This document shows, in pieces, positions 43,175 through 52,054 of a stretch of DNA of 64,000 bases. Below the pieces are notes generated by a model. The model saw nothing but the letters and a program-made list of their open reading frames with translations. It was not told where the DNA came from and ran no database searches. The stretch is from NCBI RefSeq assembly GCF_019977655.1, contig NZ_AP024849.1:165001-229000 (forward strand), in the 5' to 3' direction. Source of the stretch: Clostridium gelidum. Lineage in GTDB: Bacteria > Bacillota > Clostridia > Clostridiales > Clostridiaceae. A program made the translations under genes and the position numbers. Position 1 is the first letter of the stretch. The number at the start of each line of letters is the position of its first letter.

Positions 43175-43804
43175 ATGAAAAAAGCTATAATAGGAAAGAA
43201 AATAGGGATGACACAAATTTTCGATGAAAATGGTAAAGTAGTTCCTGTAACAGTAGTAGAAGCTGGCCCATGTGTTGTTGTTCAAAAGAAAACATCAGAT
43301 AATGATGGTTATGAAGCAATACAAGTTGGTTTTGAAGAAATAAGAGAAAAGTTAGTTAATAAGCCAAGAAAAGGTCAATTTGCTAAGGCAGGGACTACTT
43401 TGAGAAGAACTCTTAAAGAATTTAGACTTGACGATATAAGTCAATATGAAGTTGGTCAAGAAATAAAGGCTGATGTATTTGAAGTAGGAGACAAGGTTGA
43501 TGTAGCGGGTGTTTCTAAAGGTAAGGGATTCCAAGGATGTATAAAGAGATGGAATCAACGCACAGGAGATATGACTCATGGTTCTAAGTTTAAAAGAGCA
43601 CCAGGTTCAATGGGAGCTTCATCAAGTCCATCTAAAGTATTCAAGAATAAGAGAATGCCAGGACATATGGGATCTGTTAATACAACAGTAATTAATTTAG
43701 AAATTGTTAAAGTAATAGCTGAAAAGAATTTAATACTAATTAAGGGTGGAATCCCAGGACCTAATAAGGGTAGAGTAGTAATTAAAGATTCAGCAAGATC
43801 TTAA
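43175..43804 (+). CDS. rplC: Ribosomal protein L3
   Basis: A 209-aa early-assembly 50S protein whose extended loop reaches the peptidyl-transferase centre (GFQGCIKRWNQRTGDMTHGS, GSMGASSSPSKVFKNKRMPG). It starts MKKAIIGKKIGMTQIFDE. GGGAGGTG lies 8-9 nt before the ATG. The 75-nt gap after rpsJ holds no gene. Confidence 0.97.
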   Translation: MKKAIIGKKIGMTQIFDENGKVVPVTVVEAGPCVVVQKKTSDNDGYEAIQVGFEEIREKLVNKPRKGQFAKAGTTLRRTLKEFRLDDISQYEVGQEIKADVFEVGDKVDVAGVSKGKGFQGCIKRWNQRTGDMTHGSKFKRAPGSMGASSSPSKVFKNKRMPGHMGSVNTTVINLEIVKVIAEKNLILIKGGIPGPNKGRVVIKDSARS

Positions 43805-43829
43805 TTTCTTTAAGAAAGGAGGAAATAGA

Positions 43830-44450
43830 ATGCCTACAGTAGGAGTATTTAATAAAGAAGGAAATAAAGTTTCAGACATGGAACTAAGCGAAAGCGTATT
43901 TGCAGTAGAAGTTAATGAATATGCATTACATCAAGTAGTAGTAGCATTATTAGCTAACAAGAGACAAGGAACTCAATCAACTAAAACTAGATCTGAAGTT
44001 AGAGGAGGCGGAGCTAAGCCTTGGAGACAAAAGGGTACTGGAAGAGCAAGACAAGGATCTATCAGAGCGCCACAATGGATCAAGGGTGGTATTGTATTCG
44101 CACCAAAGCCTAGAGATTACAGAACTTCAGTTCCAAAGAGTATGAGAAAAGTTGCTATGAAATCTGCTTTAACTAGCAAGGTTCAAGAAAATCAAATGAT
44201 TATTCTTGATACATTAAATTTTGAAGCACCAAAAACCAAAAATATAGTAGAAATGTTAAAAGCTTTAGAAGCTAATAAAGCATTAATCATAACTGCAGAA
44301 TCAAATGAAGTTGTTTATAAATCAGCAAGAAACATTCAAGGAATAAGTATTATTCCAGCAAACAACATCAATGTATATGATTTGTTAAAGTATGAAAAAT
44401 TAATCATAACTAAAGAGGCTGTATCAAAAATTGAGGAGGTGTACGCATAA
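43830..44450 (+). CDS. rplD: Ribosomal protein L4
   Basis: A 206-aa protein with an extended loop in the exit tunnel (RSEVRGGGAKPWRQKGTGRA and GSIRAPQWIKGG), the wild-type macrolide-sensitive sequence. In E. coli L4 also represses the S10 operon. Its stop overlaps the L23 start by one base (TAATG). Confidence 0.97.
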   Translation: MPTVGVFNKEGNKVSDMELSESVFAVEVNEYALHQVVVALLANKRQGTQSTKTRSEVRGGGAKPWRQKGTGRARQGSIRAPQWIKGGIVFAPKPRDYRTSVPKSMRKVAMKSALTSKVQENQMIILDTLNFEAPKTKNIVEMLKALEANKALIITAESNEVVYKSARNIQGISIIPANNINVYDLLKYEKLIITKEAVSKIEEVYA

Positions 44451-44746
44451 TGAAATTAACAAGCCATGATATAATAAGAAAGCCAGTTATAACTGAAAAA
44501 AGTATGTCATCTATGGCCGAAAAAAAGTACACTTTTATAGTTCATGTTGATGCTAATAAATCTCAAATAAAGAGAGCTGTAGAAGAAGTTTTCAATGTTA
44601 AAGTTGAAGATGTTAATACTATAAACGGTTTAGGAAAAATGAAAAGACAAGGCGTACATGTAGGTAAAAGACCAGACTACAAAAAGGCTATTGTTAAATT
44701 AACTGAAGAAAGCACTGGAATTGAATTCTTTGACGGAATGCAATAG
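44450..44746 (+). CDS. rplW: Ribosomal protein L23
   Basis: A 98-aa protein at the tunnel exit, docking site for trigger factor and SRP. It shows IIRKPVITEKSMSSM, YTFIVHVDANKSQIKRAVEE and GKRPDYKKAIVKL. Translationally coupled to rplD through a one-base overlap, with GAGGTG inside the end of rplD as SD. Confidence 0.97.
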   Translation: MKLTSHDIIRKPVITEKSMSSMAEKKYTFIVHVDANKSQIKRAVEEVFNVKVEDVNTINGLGKMKRQGVHVGKRPDYKKAIVKLTEESTGIEFFDGMQ

Positions 44747-44807
44747 TAGATTAAAGCAATTATTGGTGATAAGCACCAGAGAAGCTTGAAAAAGGAGGAA
44801 ATTTTAA

Positions 44808-45641
44808 ATGGCAGTTAAAAAGTTTAACCCGATTACACCATCAAGAAGACAAATGACTATGCCAACTTTTGAAGAAATAACTTCACAAGAACCAGAAAAG
44901 TCACTTCTTGCTCCGTTAAAAGTTAAAGCGGGTAGAAATAATCAAGGTAAAATCACTGTTAGACATCGTGGTGGTACTGTTAAGAGAAAATACAGAATAA
45001 TAGATTTTAAAAGAAACAAAGATGAAGTTCCAGCAAAGGTTGCAACTATAGAATATGATCCAAACAGAACAGCGTATATCGCACTTGTTGTATATACAGA
45101 TGGAGAAAAAAGATATATTCTTGCACCAGCAGGATTACAAGTTGGAGATATTATAGAATCAGGTGTTAATGCTGATATTAAACCAGGTAATGCTCTTCCA
45201 TTAAAGAACATACCAGTTGGTACAGTTATTCATAACATCGAATTACAAAGAGGAAAAGGTGGCCAATTAGTTAGAGCTGCTGGTAACTCAGCACAATTAA
45301 TGGCTAAAGAAGGAGATTATGCAACTCTTAGATTACCATCAGGTGAAATGAGATATGTAAGAATCGAATGTAGAGCTACAATTGGAACACTTTCTAATGC
45401 AACTAATGGTATTGTTAATATCGGTAAAGCAGGTAGAAAAAGACATATGGGATGGAGACCAACAGTTAGAGGTTCTGTAATGAATCCTAATGATCACCCT
45501 CATGGTGGTGGTGAAGGTAAATCTCCAGTTGGTAGACCAAGTCCAGTTACTCCATGGGGTAAACCAGCACTTGGATACAAAACTAGAAAGAACAAGAAAT
45601 ATTCAGATAAATTTATCATCAAAGATAGAAGATCTAAGTAG
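44808..45641 (+). CDS. rplB: Ribosomal protein L2
   Basis: A 277-aa protein close to the peptidyl-transferase centre. MAVKKFNPITPSRRQMT opens the protein. The conserved AGRKRHMGWRPTVRGSVMNP and DHPHGGGEGKSPVGRPSPV regions are intact, including the functional His. AAAGGAGG is 8 nt before the ATG. Confidence 0.98.
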   Translation: MAVKKFNPITPSRRQMTMPTFEEITSQEPEKSLLAPLKVKAGRNNQGKITVRHRGGTVKRKYRIIDFKRNKDEVPAKVATIEYDPNRTAYIALVVYTDGEKRYILAPAGLQVGDIIESGVNADIKPGNALPLKNIPVGTVIHNIELQRGKGGQLVRAAGNSAQLMAKEGDYATLRLPSGEMRYVRIECRATIGTLSNATNGIVNIGKAGRKRHMGWRPTVRGSVMNPNDHPHGGGEGKSPVGRPSPVTPWGKPALGYKTRKNKKYSDKFIIKDRRSK

Positions 45642-45706
45642 TTTGAGGAGAACCGTAATTTCTCTTCGCAACTTAGAACTTAGCATTTATGAAGGGAGGC
45701 ATATTA

Positions 45707-45982
45707 GTGAGTAGATCAACAAAGAAAGCACCTTTTGTTCATGAGGGACTTTTCAAGAAGATAGAAGAAATGAATGGTAATGAAGATAAAAAAGTTGTTA
45801 AAACTTGGTCAAGAAGTTCAACAATTTTCCCACAATTTATAGGTCATACAATTGCTGTACATGATGGAAGAAAGCATGTACCAGTATTTATATCAGAAGA
45901 CATGGTTGGTCATAAGTTAGGTGAATTTGTATTGACTAGAACTTTTAAAGGCCATATCGCAGATAAAACATCAAAAAGATAG
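45707..45982 (+). CDS. rpsS: Ribosomal protein S19
   Basis: A 91-aa protein of the small-subunit head, partner of S13. It has RSTKKAPFVHEGLFKKIEE, WSRSSTIFPQFIGHTIAVH and GRKHVPVFISEDMVGHKLGE. The GTG start at 45707 follows GGGAGGC; the frame extends six codons further upstream through the SD and is not used. Confidence 0.96.
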   Translation: MSRSTKKAPFVHEGLFKKIEEMNGNEDKKVVKTWSRSSTIFPQFIGHTIAVHDGRKHVPVFISEDMVGHKLGEFVLTRTFKGHIADKTSKR

Positions 45983-46002
45983 CCTGGAAAGGAGGATCAT
46001 AA

Positions 46003-46338
46003 ATGGAAGCTAGAGCTATAGCAAAATATGTTAGAATGTCTCCAACAAAAGTAGGAGTAATTCTTGGTTTAATAAGAGGAAAACAAGTTAAGGAAGCTTT
46101 TGCTATTTTACAATATACTCCAAGAGAAGCAGCAGTAGTAATTAATAAAGTTTTAAAATCAGCTGTTGCCAATGCAGAAAATAATTTGGAATTAAACGCT
46201 GATAACTTATATGTTTCAGAATGTTTCGTTGGTTCAGGATCAACATTAAAGAGATTTCAACCTCATGCTCAAGGTAGAGCATTTAAAATTTTAAAGAAAA
46301 CAAGCAATATAACAGTAATTGTTAAAGAAAGAGCTTAG
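46003..46338 (+). CDS. rplV: Ribosomal protein L22
   Basis: A 111-aa protein lining the exit tunnel. It has the AIAKYVRMSPTKVGVILGLIRG helix and the beta-hairpin FVGSGSTLKRFQPHAQGRAF, with no macrolide-resistance deletion visible. AAAGGAGG is 7-8 nt before the ATG. Confidence 0.97.
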   Translation: MEARAIAKYVRMSPTKVGVILGLIRGKQVKEAFAILQYTPREAAVVINKVLKSAVANAENNLELNADNLYVSECFVGSGSTLKRFQPHAQGRAFKILKKTSNITVIVKERA

Positions 46339-46361
46339 TTTATAAAAGGAGGGAAAAGCAA

Positions 46362-47027
46362 GTGGGTCAAAAAGTAAATCCTCATGGCCTTAGAGTAGGT
46401 ATTATCAAGGGATGGAATGCAAAATGGTATGCCAATAAAAAGAATTTTGCAGATAATCTTATAGAAGATAATCAAATTAGAAAATTTGTTAAGAAAGAAC
46501 TTTTTTCAGCTGGTATTTCTAAAATAGAAATTGAAAGAGCTGCTAAAAGAGTTAAATTAAACATATACACAGCAAAGCCAGGTGTAGTTATTGGTAAAGG
46601 TGGATCAGGAATTGAAAGTTTAAAAAATAAGTTACTTCAATTCGTTAACGGAAAAAATGTTTTGATTAACATAGTTGAAGTTAAAAGTGCAGAAGCCGAT
46701 GCTCAATTGATGGCAGAAAACATTGCTGCGCAATTAGAAAAGAGAATTTCATTCAGAAGAGCTATGAAGCAAACAATGCAAAGAGCTATGAAACATGGAA
46801 TAAAAGGTGTGAAAACTGCATGCGCTGGTAGATTAGGTGGAGCTGAAATAGCAAGAACTGAACATTATCATGAAGGAACAATTCCACTACAAACATTAAG
46901 AGCTGATATTGATTATGGATTTGCAGAAGCAGATACAACATATGGGAAAATTGGAGTTAAGGTTTGGGTTTATAATGGAGAAGTTCTTCCAACTAAGAAA
47001 GTAGAAAAGGAAGAGGCTAACGCATAG
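46362..47027 (+). CDS. rpsC: Ribosomal protein S3
   Basis: A 221-aa protein at the mRNA entry channel. It begins MGQKVNPHGLRVGIIKGWN and carries a KH-type motif (KPGVVIGKGGSGIESLKNKL) and the C-terminal ARTEHYHEGTIPLQTLRADI. GTG start with AGGAGGG 8 nt upstream. Confidence 0.97.
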   Translation: MGQKVNPHGLRVGIIKGWNAKWYANKKNFADNLIEDNQIRKFVKKELFSAGISKIEIERAAKRVKLNIYTAKPGVVIGKGGSGIESLKNKLLQFVNGKNVLINIVEVKSAEADAQLMAENIAAQLEKRISFRRAMKQTMQRAMKHGIKGVKTACAGRLGGAEIARTEHYHEGTIPLQTLRADIDYGFAEADTTYGKIGVKVWVYNGEVLPTKKVEKEEANA

Positions 47028-47044
47028 GAAAGGAGGAATAGATC

Positions 47045-47479
47045 ATGTTAATGCCTAAAAGGGTAAAACATCGTAAGGTGCAACGTGGTAGAATGAAAGG
47101 TAAAGCAACAAGAGGTAATTTCTTAGCTTATGGAGATTATGGAATTCAAGCATTAAGTTGTTGTTGGATTACAAGTAACCAAATTGAAGCTGCCAGAATT
47201 GCTATCAATAGATACATTAAAAGAGGTGGAAAACTTTGGATAAAGATTTTCCCAGATAAACCAGTTACAGAAAAACCAGCTGAAACAAGAATGGGTTCAG
47301 GTAAAGGATCACCAGAATATTGGGTTGCAGTAGTTAAGCCAGGTAGAGTGTTATTTGAACTATCAGGAGTACCAGAAGAAACTGCAAGAGAAGCAATGAG
47401 ACTTGCTTCGCATAAACTTCCTGTAAAAACAAAATTTGTTTCAAAAAGAGATTTTGAGGAAATGGGTGGTGAAGAATAA
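47045..47479 (+). CDS. rplP: Ribosomal protein L16
   Basis: A 144-aa protein near the A-site tRNA elbow. MLMPKRVKHRKVQRGRMKG, RRGGKLWIKIF-like core (KRGGKLWIKIFPDKP) and ETRMGSGKGSPEYWVAVVKPG are diagnostic. ATG 47045 fits the SD (GGAGG, 8 nt); a second ATG two codons later is possible. It overlaps rpmC by one base. Confidence 0.97.
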   Translation: MLMPKRVKHRKVQRGRMKGKATRGNFLAYGDYGIQALSCCWITSNQIEAARIAINRYIKRGGKLWIKIFPDKPVTEKPAETRMGSGKGSPEYWVAVVKPGRVLFELSGVPEETAREAMRLASHKLPVKTKFVSKRDFEEMGGEE

Positions 47480-47691
47480 TGAAGGCTAGAGAATTAAAAG
47501 AATTGAAATTAAGCAATCCTCAAGATTTAACAGTTAAATTAGGCGATCTTAAAGCTGAATTATTTAACTTAAGATTTCAATTAGCTACAGGGCAATTAGA
47601 AAATCCAATGAGAATAAAAGAAGTTAAGAAGTCTATAGCCCAAATAAAAACCATCTTAAGAGAAGAAGAATTGAAAGCATTGGAACAATAA
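47479..47691 (+). CDS. rpmC: Ribosomal protein L29
   Basis: A 70-aa two-helix protein at the tunnel exit. It contains MKARELKELKLSNPQDL, LKAELFNLRFQLATGQLEN and the IAQIKTILRE end. Start overlaps the rplP stop (TAATG), implying translational coupling. Confidence 0.96.
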   Translation: MKARELKELKLSNPQDLTVKLGDLKAELFNLRFQLATGQLENPMRIKEVKKSIAQIKTILREEELKALEQ

Positions 47692-47714
47692 AAGTTGGAA
47701 GGAGGTAAGCCCTA

Positions 47715-47969
47715 ATGGAAAGATCATTAAGAAAGAAAAGAATTGGTAGGGTTGTTTCTGATAAAATGGAAAAGACCATTGTAGTTGCAGTTGAAACTAA
47801 GGTTAGACATCCGCTATACGGAAAAACAGTAAATAAGACTACGAAGTTTAAAGTACATGACGAAAATAATGAAGCTAAAATTAATGATAAAGTATCAATA
47901 ATGGAAACTAGACCTTTATCTAAAGATAAGAGATGGAGACTTGTTGAAATAGTTGAAAAAGCTAAATAG
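47715..47969 (+). CDS. rpsQ: Ribosomal protein S17
   Basis: An 84-aa OB-fold protein binding 16S rRNA. It shows RKKRIGRVVSDKMEKTIVVA, RHPLYGKTVNKTTKFKVHDE and IMETRPLSKDKRWRLVEIV. GGAAGGAGG precedes the ATG. Confidence 0.97.
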   Translation: MERSLRKKRIGRVVSDKMEKTIVVAVETKVRHPLYGKTVNKTTKFKVHDENNEAKINDKVSIMETRPLSKDKRWRLVEIVEKAK

Positions 47970-47997
47970 GCTTTAAAACTGAAAGGAGGGTATTTTA

Positions 47998-48366
47998 ATG
48001 ATACAACAACAAACCAAATTAAAAGTTGCAGATAATTCAGGTGCAAAAGAAATTATGTGTATAAGAGTCTTAGGCGGATCTAAAAGAAAATTTGGTAATA
48101 TCGGTGACGTTATAGTAGCGAGCGTTAAAAGTGCAACACCAGGTGGAGTTGTTAAAAAAGGTGAAGTTGTAAAGGCAGTTGTAGTTAGATCAGTAAAAGG
48201 TGTAAGAAGAGCCGATGGTTCATATATTAAATTTGATGAAAATGCAGCAGTTATAATCAAAGATGATAAACAACCAAAAGGAACTCGTATCTTTGGACCT
48301 GTTGCTAGGGAGCTAAGAGATAAAGAATTTAACAAAATTTTATCATTAGCACCAGAAGTTCTATAA
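47998..48366 (+). CDS. rplN: Ribosomal protein L14
   Basis: A 122-aa subunit-interface protein. It begins MIQQQTKLKVADNSGAKEIM and contains RVLGGSKRKFGNIGDVIVAS and GTRIFGPVARELRDKEFNKI. GGAGGG lies about 9 nt before the ATG. Confidence 0.98.
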   Translation: MIQQQTKLKVADNSGAKEIMCIRVLGGSKRKFGNIGDVIVASVKSATPGGVVKKGEVVKAVVVRSVKGVRRADGSYIKFDENAAVIIKDDKQPKGTRIFGPVARELRDKEFNKILSLAPEVL

Positions 48367-48381
48367 GAGGAGGTGGCTAAC

Positions 48382-48696
48382 TTGAAGATACATGTAAAAA
48401 AGAATGATACAGTTATTGTTATATCTGGTAAAGATAAAGGCAAGACTGGTGAAGTGTTAAAAGCATATCCAAAGACAGGAAAGATTCTTGTTCAAGGAAT
48501 TCACATAGTAAAGAAACATCAAAAAGCAAATAAGAGTCAAGTTGAAAGCGCTATTATTGAAAAAGAAGCAGCAATCAACAGCTCAAAAGTTATGTTATAT
48601 TGTAACAAATGTAAGAATGCAACTAGAATTAGTAACAAAATCTTAGATGATGGTACTAAGGTTAGAGTATGTAAAAAATGCGGAGAAACATTCTAG
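48382..48696 (+). CDS. rplX: Ribosomal protein L24
   Basis: A 104-aa 50S assembly initiator with a KOW domain (KKNDTVIVISGKDKGKTGEV). Its C-terminal zinc ribbon is formed by CNKC and CKKC. The TTG at 48382 is preferred: it gives the family N terminus MKIHVKK and lies 6 nt after GAGGAGGTG, while an in-frame GTG at 48373 is within the SD. Confidence 0.96.
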   Translation: MKIHVKKNDTVIVISGKDKGKTGEVLKAYPKTGKILVQGIHIVKKHQKANKSQVESAIIEKEAAINSSKVMLYCNKCKNATRISNKILDDGTKVRVCKKCGETF

Positions 48697-48718
48697 AATT
48701 TGAAAGGAGGTAACTAAT

Positions 48719-49261
48719 ATGACAAGACTTCAAGAAAAATATCAAAAAGAAGTAGTTCCAGCTATGATTGAAAAGTTTGGATATAAAAATATAATGGAAG
48801 TTCCAAAACTTGAGAAGATTGTAATCAATATGGGAGTTGGAGAAGCTAAAGAAAATCAAAAGGTCTTAGAATCAGCAGTTAATGATTTAACTTTGATAGC
48901 AGGTCAAAAGCCTGTATTAACAAGAGCAAAGAAATCTGTAGCTAACTTTAAAATTAGAGAAAACATGCCATTAGGGTGTAAGGTTACTCTAAGAAAATCT
49001 CAAATGTTTGAATTTGCAGATAAGCTAGTGAGTATTGCATTACCAAGAGTTAGAGATTTCAGAGGAGTTTCAAGCAAAGCATTTGATGGTAGAGGAAATT
49101 ATTCATTAGGAATCAAAGAGCAATTAATATTCCCAGAAATCGAATATGATAAAATAGATAAAGTAAGAGGAATGGATATAATCTTCGTTACATCAGCAAA
49201 TACTGATGAAGAAGCTAGGGAATTATTAAGATTCCTTGGAATGCCATTCGCTCAAAAATAA
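48719..49261 (+). CDS. rplE: Ribosomal protein L5
   Basis: A 180-aa 5S-rRNA-binding protein of the central protuberance. It has KIVINMGVGEAKENQKVLES, GQKPVLTRAKKSVANFKIRE and DFRGVSSKAFDGRGNYSLGI. AAAGGAGG is 7 nt before the ATG. Confidence 0.98.
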   Translation: MTRLQEKYQKEVVPAMIEKFGYKNIMEVPKLEKIVINMGVGEAKENQKVLESAVNDLTLIAGQKPVLTRAKKSVANFKIRENMPLGCKVTLRKSQMFEFADKLVSIALPRVRDFRGVSSKAFDGRGNYSLGIKEQLIFPEIEYDKIDKVRGMDIIFVTSANTDEEARELLRFLGMPFAQK

Positions 49262-49274
49262 GGAGGGAAACACA

Positions 49275-49460
49275 TTGGCACGTAAAGCTATTATCGAAAA
49301 GTGGAGCAAAACTCCTAAATTTAAAACACAAGCATATACAAGATGTAGAATATGCGGAAGACCACATTCTGTATTAAAGAAATATGGAGTATGCCGTATT
49401 TGTTTTAGAGAACTTGCTTATAAGGGCGAAATTCCAGGTTGTAGAAAAGCAAGTTGGTAA
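49275..49460 (+). CDS. rpsN: Ribosomal protein S14, zinc (type Z) form
   Basis: A 61-aa S14 with a zinc ribbon: CRICGRPHSVLKKYGVCRIC supplies four cysteines. The TTG start at 49275 is 7-8 nt after AGGAGGG; an ORF opening upstream (49236) overlaps rplE and is not used. A zinc-independent paralogue is not seen in this window. Confidence 0.95.
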   Translation: MARKAIIEKWSKTPKFKTQAYTRCRICGRPHSVLKKYGVCRICFRELAYKGEIPGCRKASW

Positions 49461-49492
49461 CATACACAATGTAACGAAAGGAGGCACATTAA

Positions 49493-49891
49493 ATGGTTAT
49501 GACAGATCCTATAGCAGATTTATTAACTCGTGTAAGAAATGCTAATGCTGTAAGACATGAAGTGGTAGAGGTACCTTCTTCAACTATAAAGAAGGAAATA
49601 GCGAATATATTATTACAAGAGGGTTATATAAAAGAAATAAATGAATATAACGATGGAGTTGTTCCAATGTTAAGATTATCTCTTAAATATGGAGCTAACA
49701 AAGAAAGAGTTATAACTGGTATTAAGAGAATTTCTAAGCCAGGATTAAGAGTTTATTGTAAGAAAGATGAAGTACCAAAGGTTCTTAATGGATTAGGTAT
49801 TGCTGTTGTTTCAACTTCAAACGGAATAATGGTAGATAGAGAAGCTAGAAAGAACAGTTTAGGTGGAGAAGTAATCTGTTACGTTTGGTAA
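49493..49891 (+). CDS. rpsH: Ribosomal protein S8
   Basis: A 132-aa central 16S-binding protein and, in E. coli, the repressor of the spc operon. It begins MVMTDPIADLLTRVRNANA, contains GLRVYCKKDEVPKVLNGLGI, and ends with STSNGIMVDREARKNSLGGE. AAAGGAGG is 7 nt upstream of the ATG. Confidence 0.97.
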   Translation: MVMTDPIADLLTRVRNANAVRHEVVEVPSSTIKKEIANILLQEGYIKEINEYNDGVVPMLRLSLKYGANKERVITGIKRISKPGLRVYCKKDEVPKVLNGLGIAVVSTSNGIMVDREARKNSLGGEVICYVW

Positions 49892-49963
49892 TATTTTAGA
49901 TAAATTAAACTAAATAAAATTGTGATGGATATACAATTTTTAAATAATACAGGAGGTGCAATT

Positions 49964-50506
49964 ATGTCAAGAGTAGGTAGATTACCAATAGCTATTCCTG
50001 CTGATGTGACTGTTACTGTAACACCAGAAAACCTTGTTACAGTTAAAGGACCAAAAGGTGAATTAGTTAAAACTATGCATAAAGATATTAGCATAGCTGT
50101 TGAAAACAATGAAGTAATTGTTACTAGACATAGTGAACAAAAAGAATACAGAGCTCTTCACGGTTTAACAAGAGCATTAATTAATAATATGGTAATTGGA
50201 GTAAAAGAAGGTTATCAAAAGACTTTAGATTTAGTTGGTGTTGGTTATAGAGCTCAATTACAAGGAAAGAAACTTGTAATGAACCTTGGATATTCACATC
50301 CAGTTGAAATTGAACCTATTGACGGAATCACATTTGAAACTCCAGCTGCAACTAAAATAATAGTTAGTGGAATAGACAAAGAAAAAGTTGGATTTGCAGC
50401 AGCAGATATAAGAAAATGGAGAGTACCAGAACCATATAAGGGTAAAGGTATTAAATATGATAATGAGGTCATTAGACGTAAAGAAGGTAAGACTGGTAAG
50501 AAATAA
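49964..50506 (+). CDS. rplF: Ribosomal protein L6
   Basis: A 180-aa protein near the sarcin-ricin loop, made of two similar domains. It starts MSRVGRLPIAIPADVTVTV and ends with RKWRVPEPYKGKGIKYDNEV. ATG 49964 follows CAGGAGGTG by 6-7 nt; the 14-codon upstream extension is rejected. Confidence 0.97.
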   Translation: MSRVGRLPIAIPADVTVTVTPENLVTVKGPKGELVKTMHKDISIAVENNEVIVTRHSEQKEYRALHGLTRALINNMVIGVKEGYQKTLDLVGVGYRAQLQGKKLVMNLGYSHPVEIEPIDGITFETPAATKIIVSGIDKEKVGFAAADIRKWRVPEPYKGKGIKYDNEVIRRKEGKTGKK

Positions 50507-50524
50507 TAGAAAGGAGTGAGTTTT

Positions 50525-50884
50525 ATGTTCAAAAAGGTAGACAAAAAAGCAAGCAGAGAAAAACGTCACCTTAGAGTTCGTAAAAAAGTTTTTGGAACTG
50601 CGGAAAGACCAAGACTTTCAGTTTTTAAGAGTGAAAAGAATATATATGCACAAGTTATAGATGATATAAATGGTGTTACACTAGTAGCCGCTTCAAGTTT
50701 AGATAAGGATTTTGCTGCTAAAGGCGGAACTAAAGAAGGTGCTAAACTTGTAGGAGAAGTAGTTGCCAAAAGAGCTATAGATAAAGGAATTGATGTAGTG
50801 GTATTTGACAGAGGTGGATACATATATCACGGAAGAGTTCAAGAATTAGCACAAGCAGCTAGAGAAGCAGGCTTGAAATTCTAA
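50525..50884 (+). CDS. rplR: Ribosomal protein L18
   Basis: A 119-aa 5S-rRNA-binding protein. It has a basic N terminus (KASREKRHLRVRKKVFGTAE), RPRLSVFKSEKNIYAQVIDD and DRGGYIYHGRVQELAQAARE. ATG 50525 lies 8 nt after AAGGAG; the GTG at 50516 is part of the SD. Confidence 0.96.
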   Translation: MFKKVDKKASREKRHLRVRKKVFGTAERPRLSVFKSEKNIYAQVIDDINGVTLVAASSLDKDFAAKGGTKEGAKLVGEVVAKRAIDKGIDVVVFDRGGYIYHGRVQELAQAAREAGLKF

Positions 50885-50903
50885 TATACGAGGAGGGAAA
50901 TAA

Positions 50904-51401
50904 ATGAGAATCGATCCTAGTACACTAGACCTTAAAGAAAAGGTTGTTTTTATAAACAGAGTTACTAAGGTTGTTAAGGGTGGTAGAAACTTCAGATTCA
51001 GCGCTCTAGTTGTTGTCGGAGACGAGAACGGACACGTTGGTGTTGGAATGGGTAAGTCAATCGAAATCCCAGAAGCAATTAAAAAAGGAATAGAAGATGC
51101 TAAGAAAAACTTAGTAAGCGTTGCTATGGTAGGAACAACAATTCCTCACAGAGTTAACGGTAAATTTGGAACTGCAAATGTTCTAATTATGCCAGCTAAA
51201 GAAGGTACAGGAGTTCTTGCAGGAGGACCAGCAAGAGCAGTACTTGAATTAGCAGGATTAAAGGATGTTAGAGCTAAATCATTAGGCTCAAACAATCCTA
51301 ATAACATGGTAAATGCTACAATAAACGGATTAGCTAGTTTAAGAACAGTAGAAGATATCGCTAAATTAAGAGGCAAATCTGTAGAAGAAATATTAGGTTA
51401 G
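50904..51401 (+). CDS. rpsE: Ribosomal protein S5
   Basis: A 165-aa protein at the mRNA entry site. It has a double-stranded-RNA-binding-like domain (FINRVTKVVKGGRNFRFSAL, VGVGMGKSIEIPEAIKKGIE) and the RNA-binding PAKEGTGVLAGGPARAVLEL. GAGGAGGG is about 7 nt before the ATG. Confidence 0.97.
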   Translation: MRIDPSTLDLKEKVVFINRVTKVVKGGRNFRFSALVVVGDENGHVGVGMGKSIEIPEAIKKGIEDAKKNLVSVAMVGTTIPHRVNGKFGTANVLIMPAKEGTGVLAGGPARAVLELAGLKDVRAKSLGSNNPNNMVNATINGLASLRTVEDIAKLRGKSVEEILG

Positions 51402-51412
51402 GAGGTATTGCA

Positions 51413-51592
51413 ATGGCTAAATTAAGAATTACATTAGTAAAGAGCTTAATCGGTAGAAAGAAAGACCATATCGCTACAGCAAATGCTCTTGGACTTAAGA
51501 AAATAGGTAAAATAGTAGAACCTGAGGCAACACCTCAAGTACAAGGTATGATAAAAAAGATTGAGTATCTATTAAAAGTAGAAGAAGTATAA
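51413..51592 (+). CDS. rpmD: Ribosomal protein L30
   Basis: A 59-aa protein: KLRITLVKSLIGRKKDHIAT opens it and a VQGMIKKIEYLLKVEE helix ends it, the full length of the family. GGAGGTATTGCA precedes the ATG. Between rpsE and rplO as usual. Confidence 0.96.
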   Translation: MAKLRITLVKSLIGRKKDHIATANALGLKKIGKIVEPEATPQVQGMIKKIEYLLKVEEV

Positions 51593-51612
51593 AATAAGGA
51601 GGTGTACTCAAT

Positions 51613-52053
51613 ATGAAACTTCACGAATTAAAACCAGCAGAAGGTAGCAAAAAAGCACCTAAAAGAATTGGTAGAGGTACTGGTTCTGGTACAGGAAGAA
51701 ATGCTGGTAAAGGTGAAAAGGGTCAAAATGCAAGATCAGGTGGTGGCGTAAGACCTGGTTTTGAAGGCGGTCAAATGCCTTTATATAGAAGACTTCCAAA
51801 GAGAGGTTTTACAAACATTTTTGCAAAGAAAATTGTTAGCATAAATCTTGACAGATTAAATATTTTTGAGAATGGTACAGAAGTTACTCCAGAAGTTTTA
51901 CTTGAAAAAAGAGTTATAAGTAAAGTATTAGACGGAGTTAAGATTCTTGGAAATGGAACAATAGAAAAAAGTTTAACAGTTAAAGGATGTAAGTTCTCTA
52001 AGTCTGCTATAGAAAAAATTGAAGCAGCTGGGGGAAAAGTCGAGGTGATTTAA
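51613..52053 (+). CDS. rplO: Ribosomal protein L15
   Basis: A 146-aa 50S assembly protein with a long glycine- and arginine-rich N-terminal extension (GRGTGSGTGRNAGKGEKGQN, then GGVRPGFEGGQMPLYRRLPK) that threads through 23S rRNA. AAGGAGGTG is 8 nt before the ATG. secY starts one base after its stop. Confidence 0.97.
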   Translation: MKLHELKPAEGSKKAPKRIGRGTGSGTGRNAGKGEKGQNARSGGGVRPGFEGGQMPLYRRLPKRGFTNIFAKKIVSINLDRLNIFENGTEVTPEVLLEKRVISKVLDGVKILGNGTIEKSLTVKGCKFSKSAIEKIEAAGGKVEVI

Positions 52054-52054
52054 A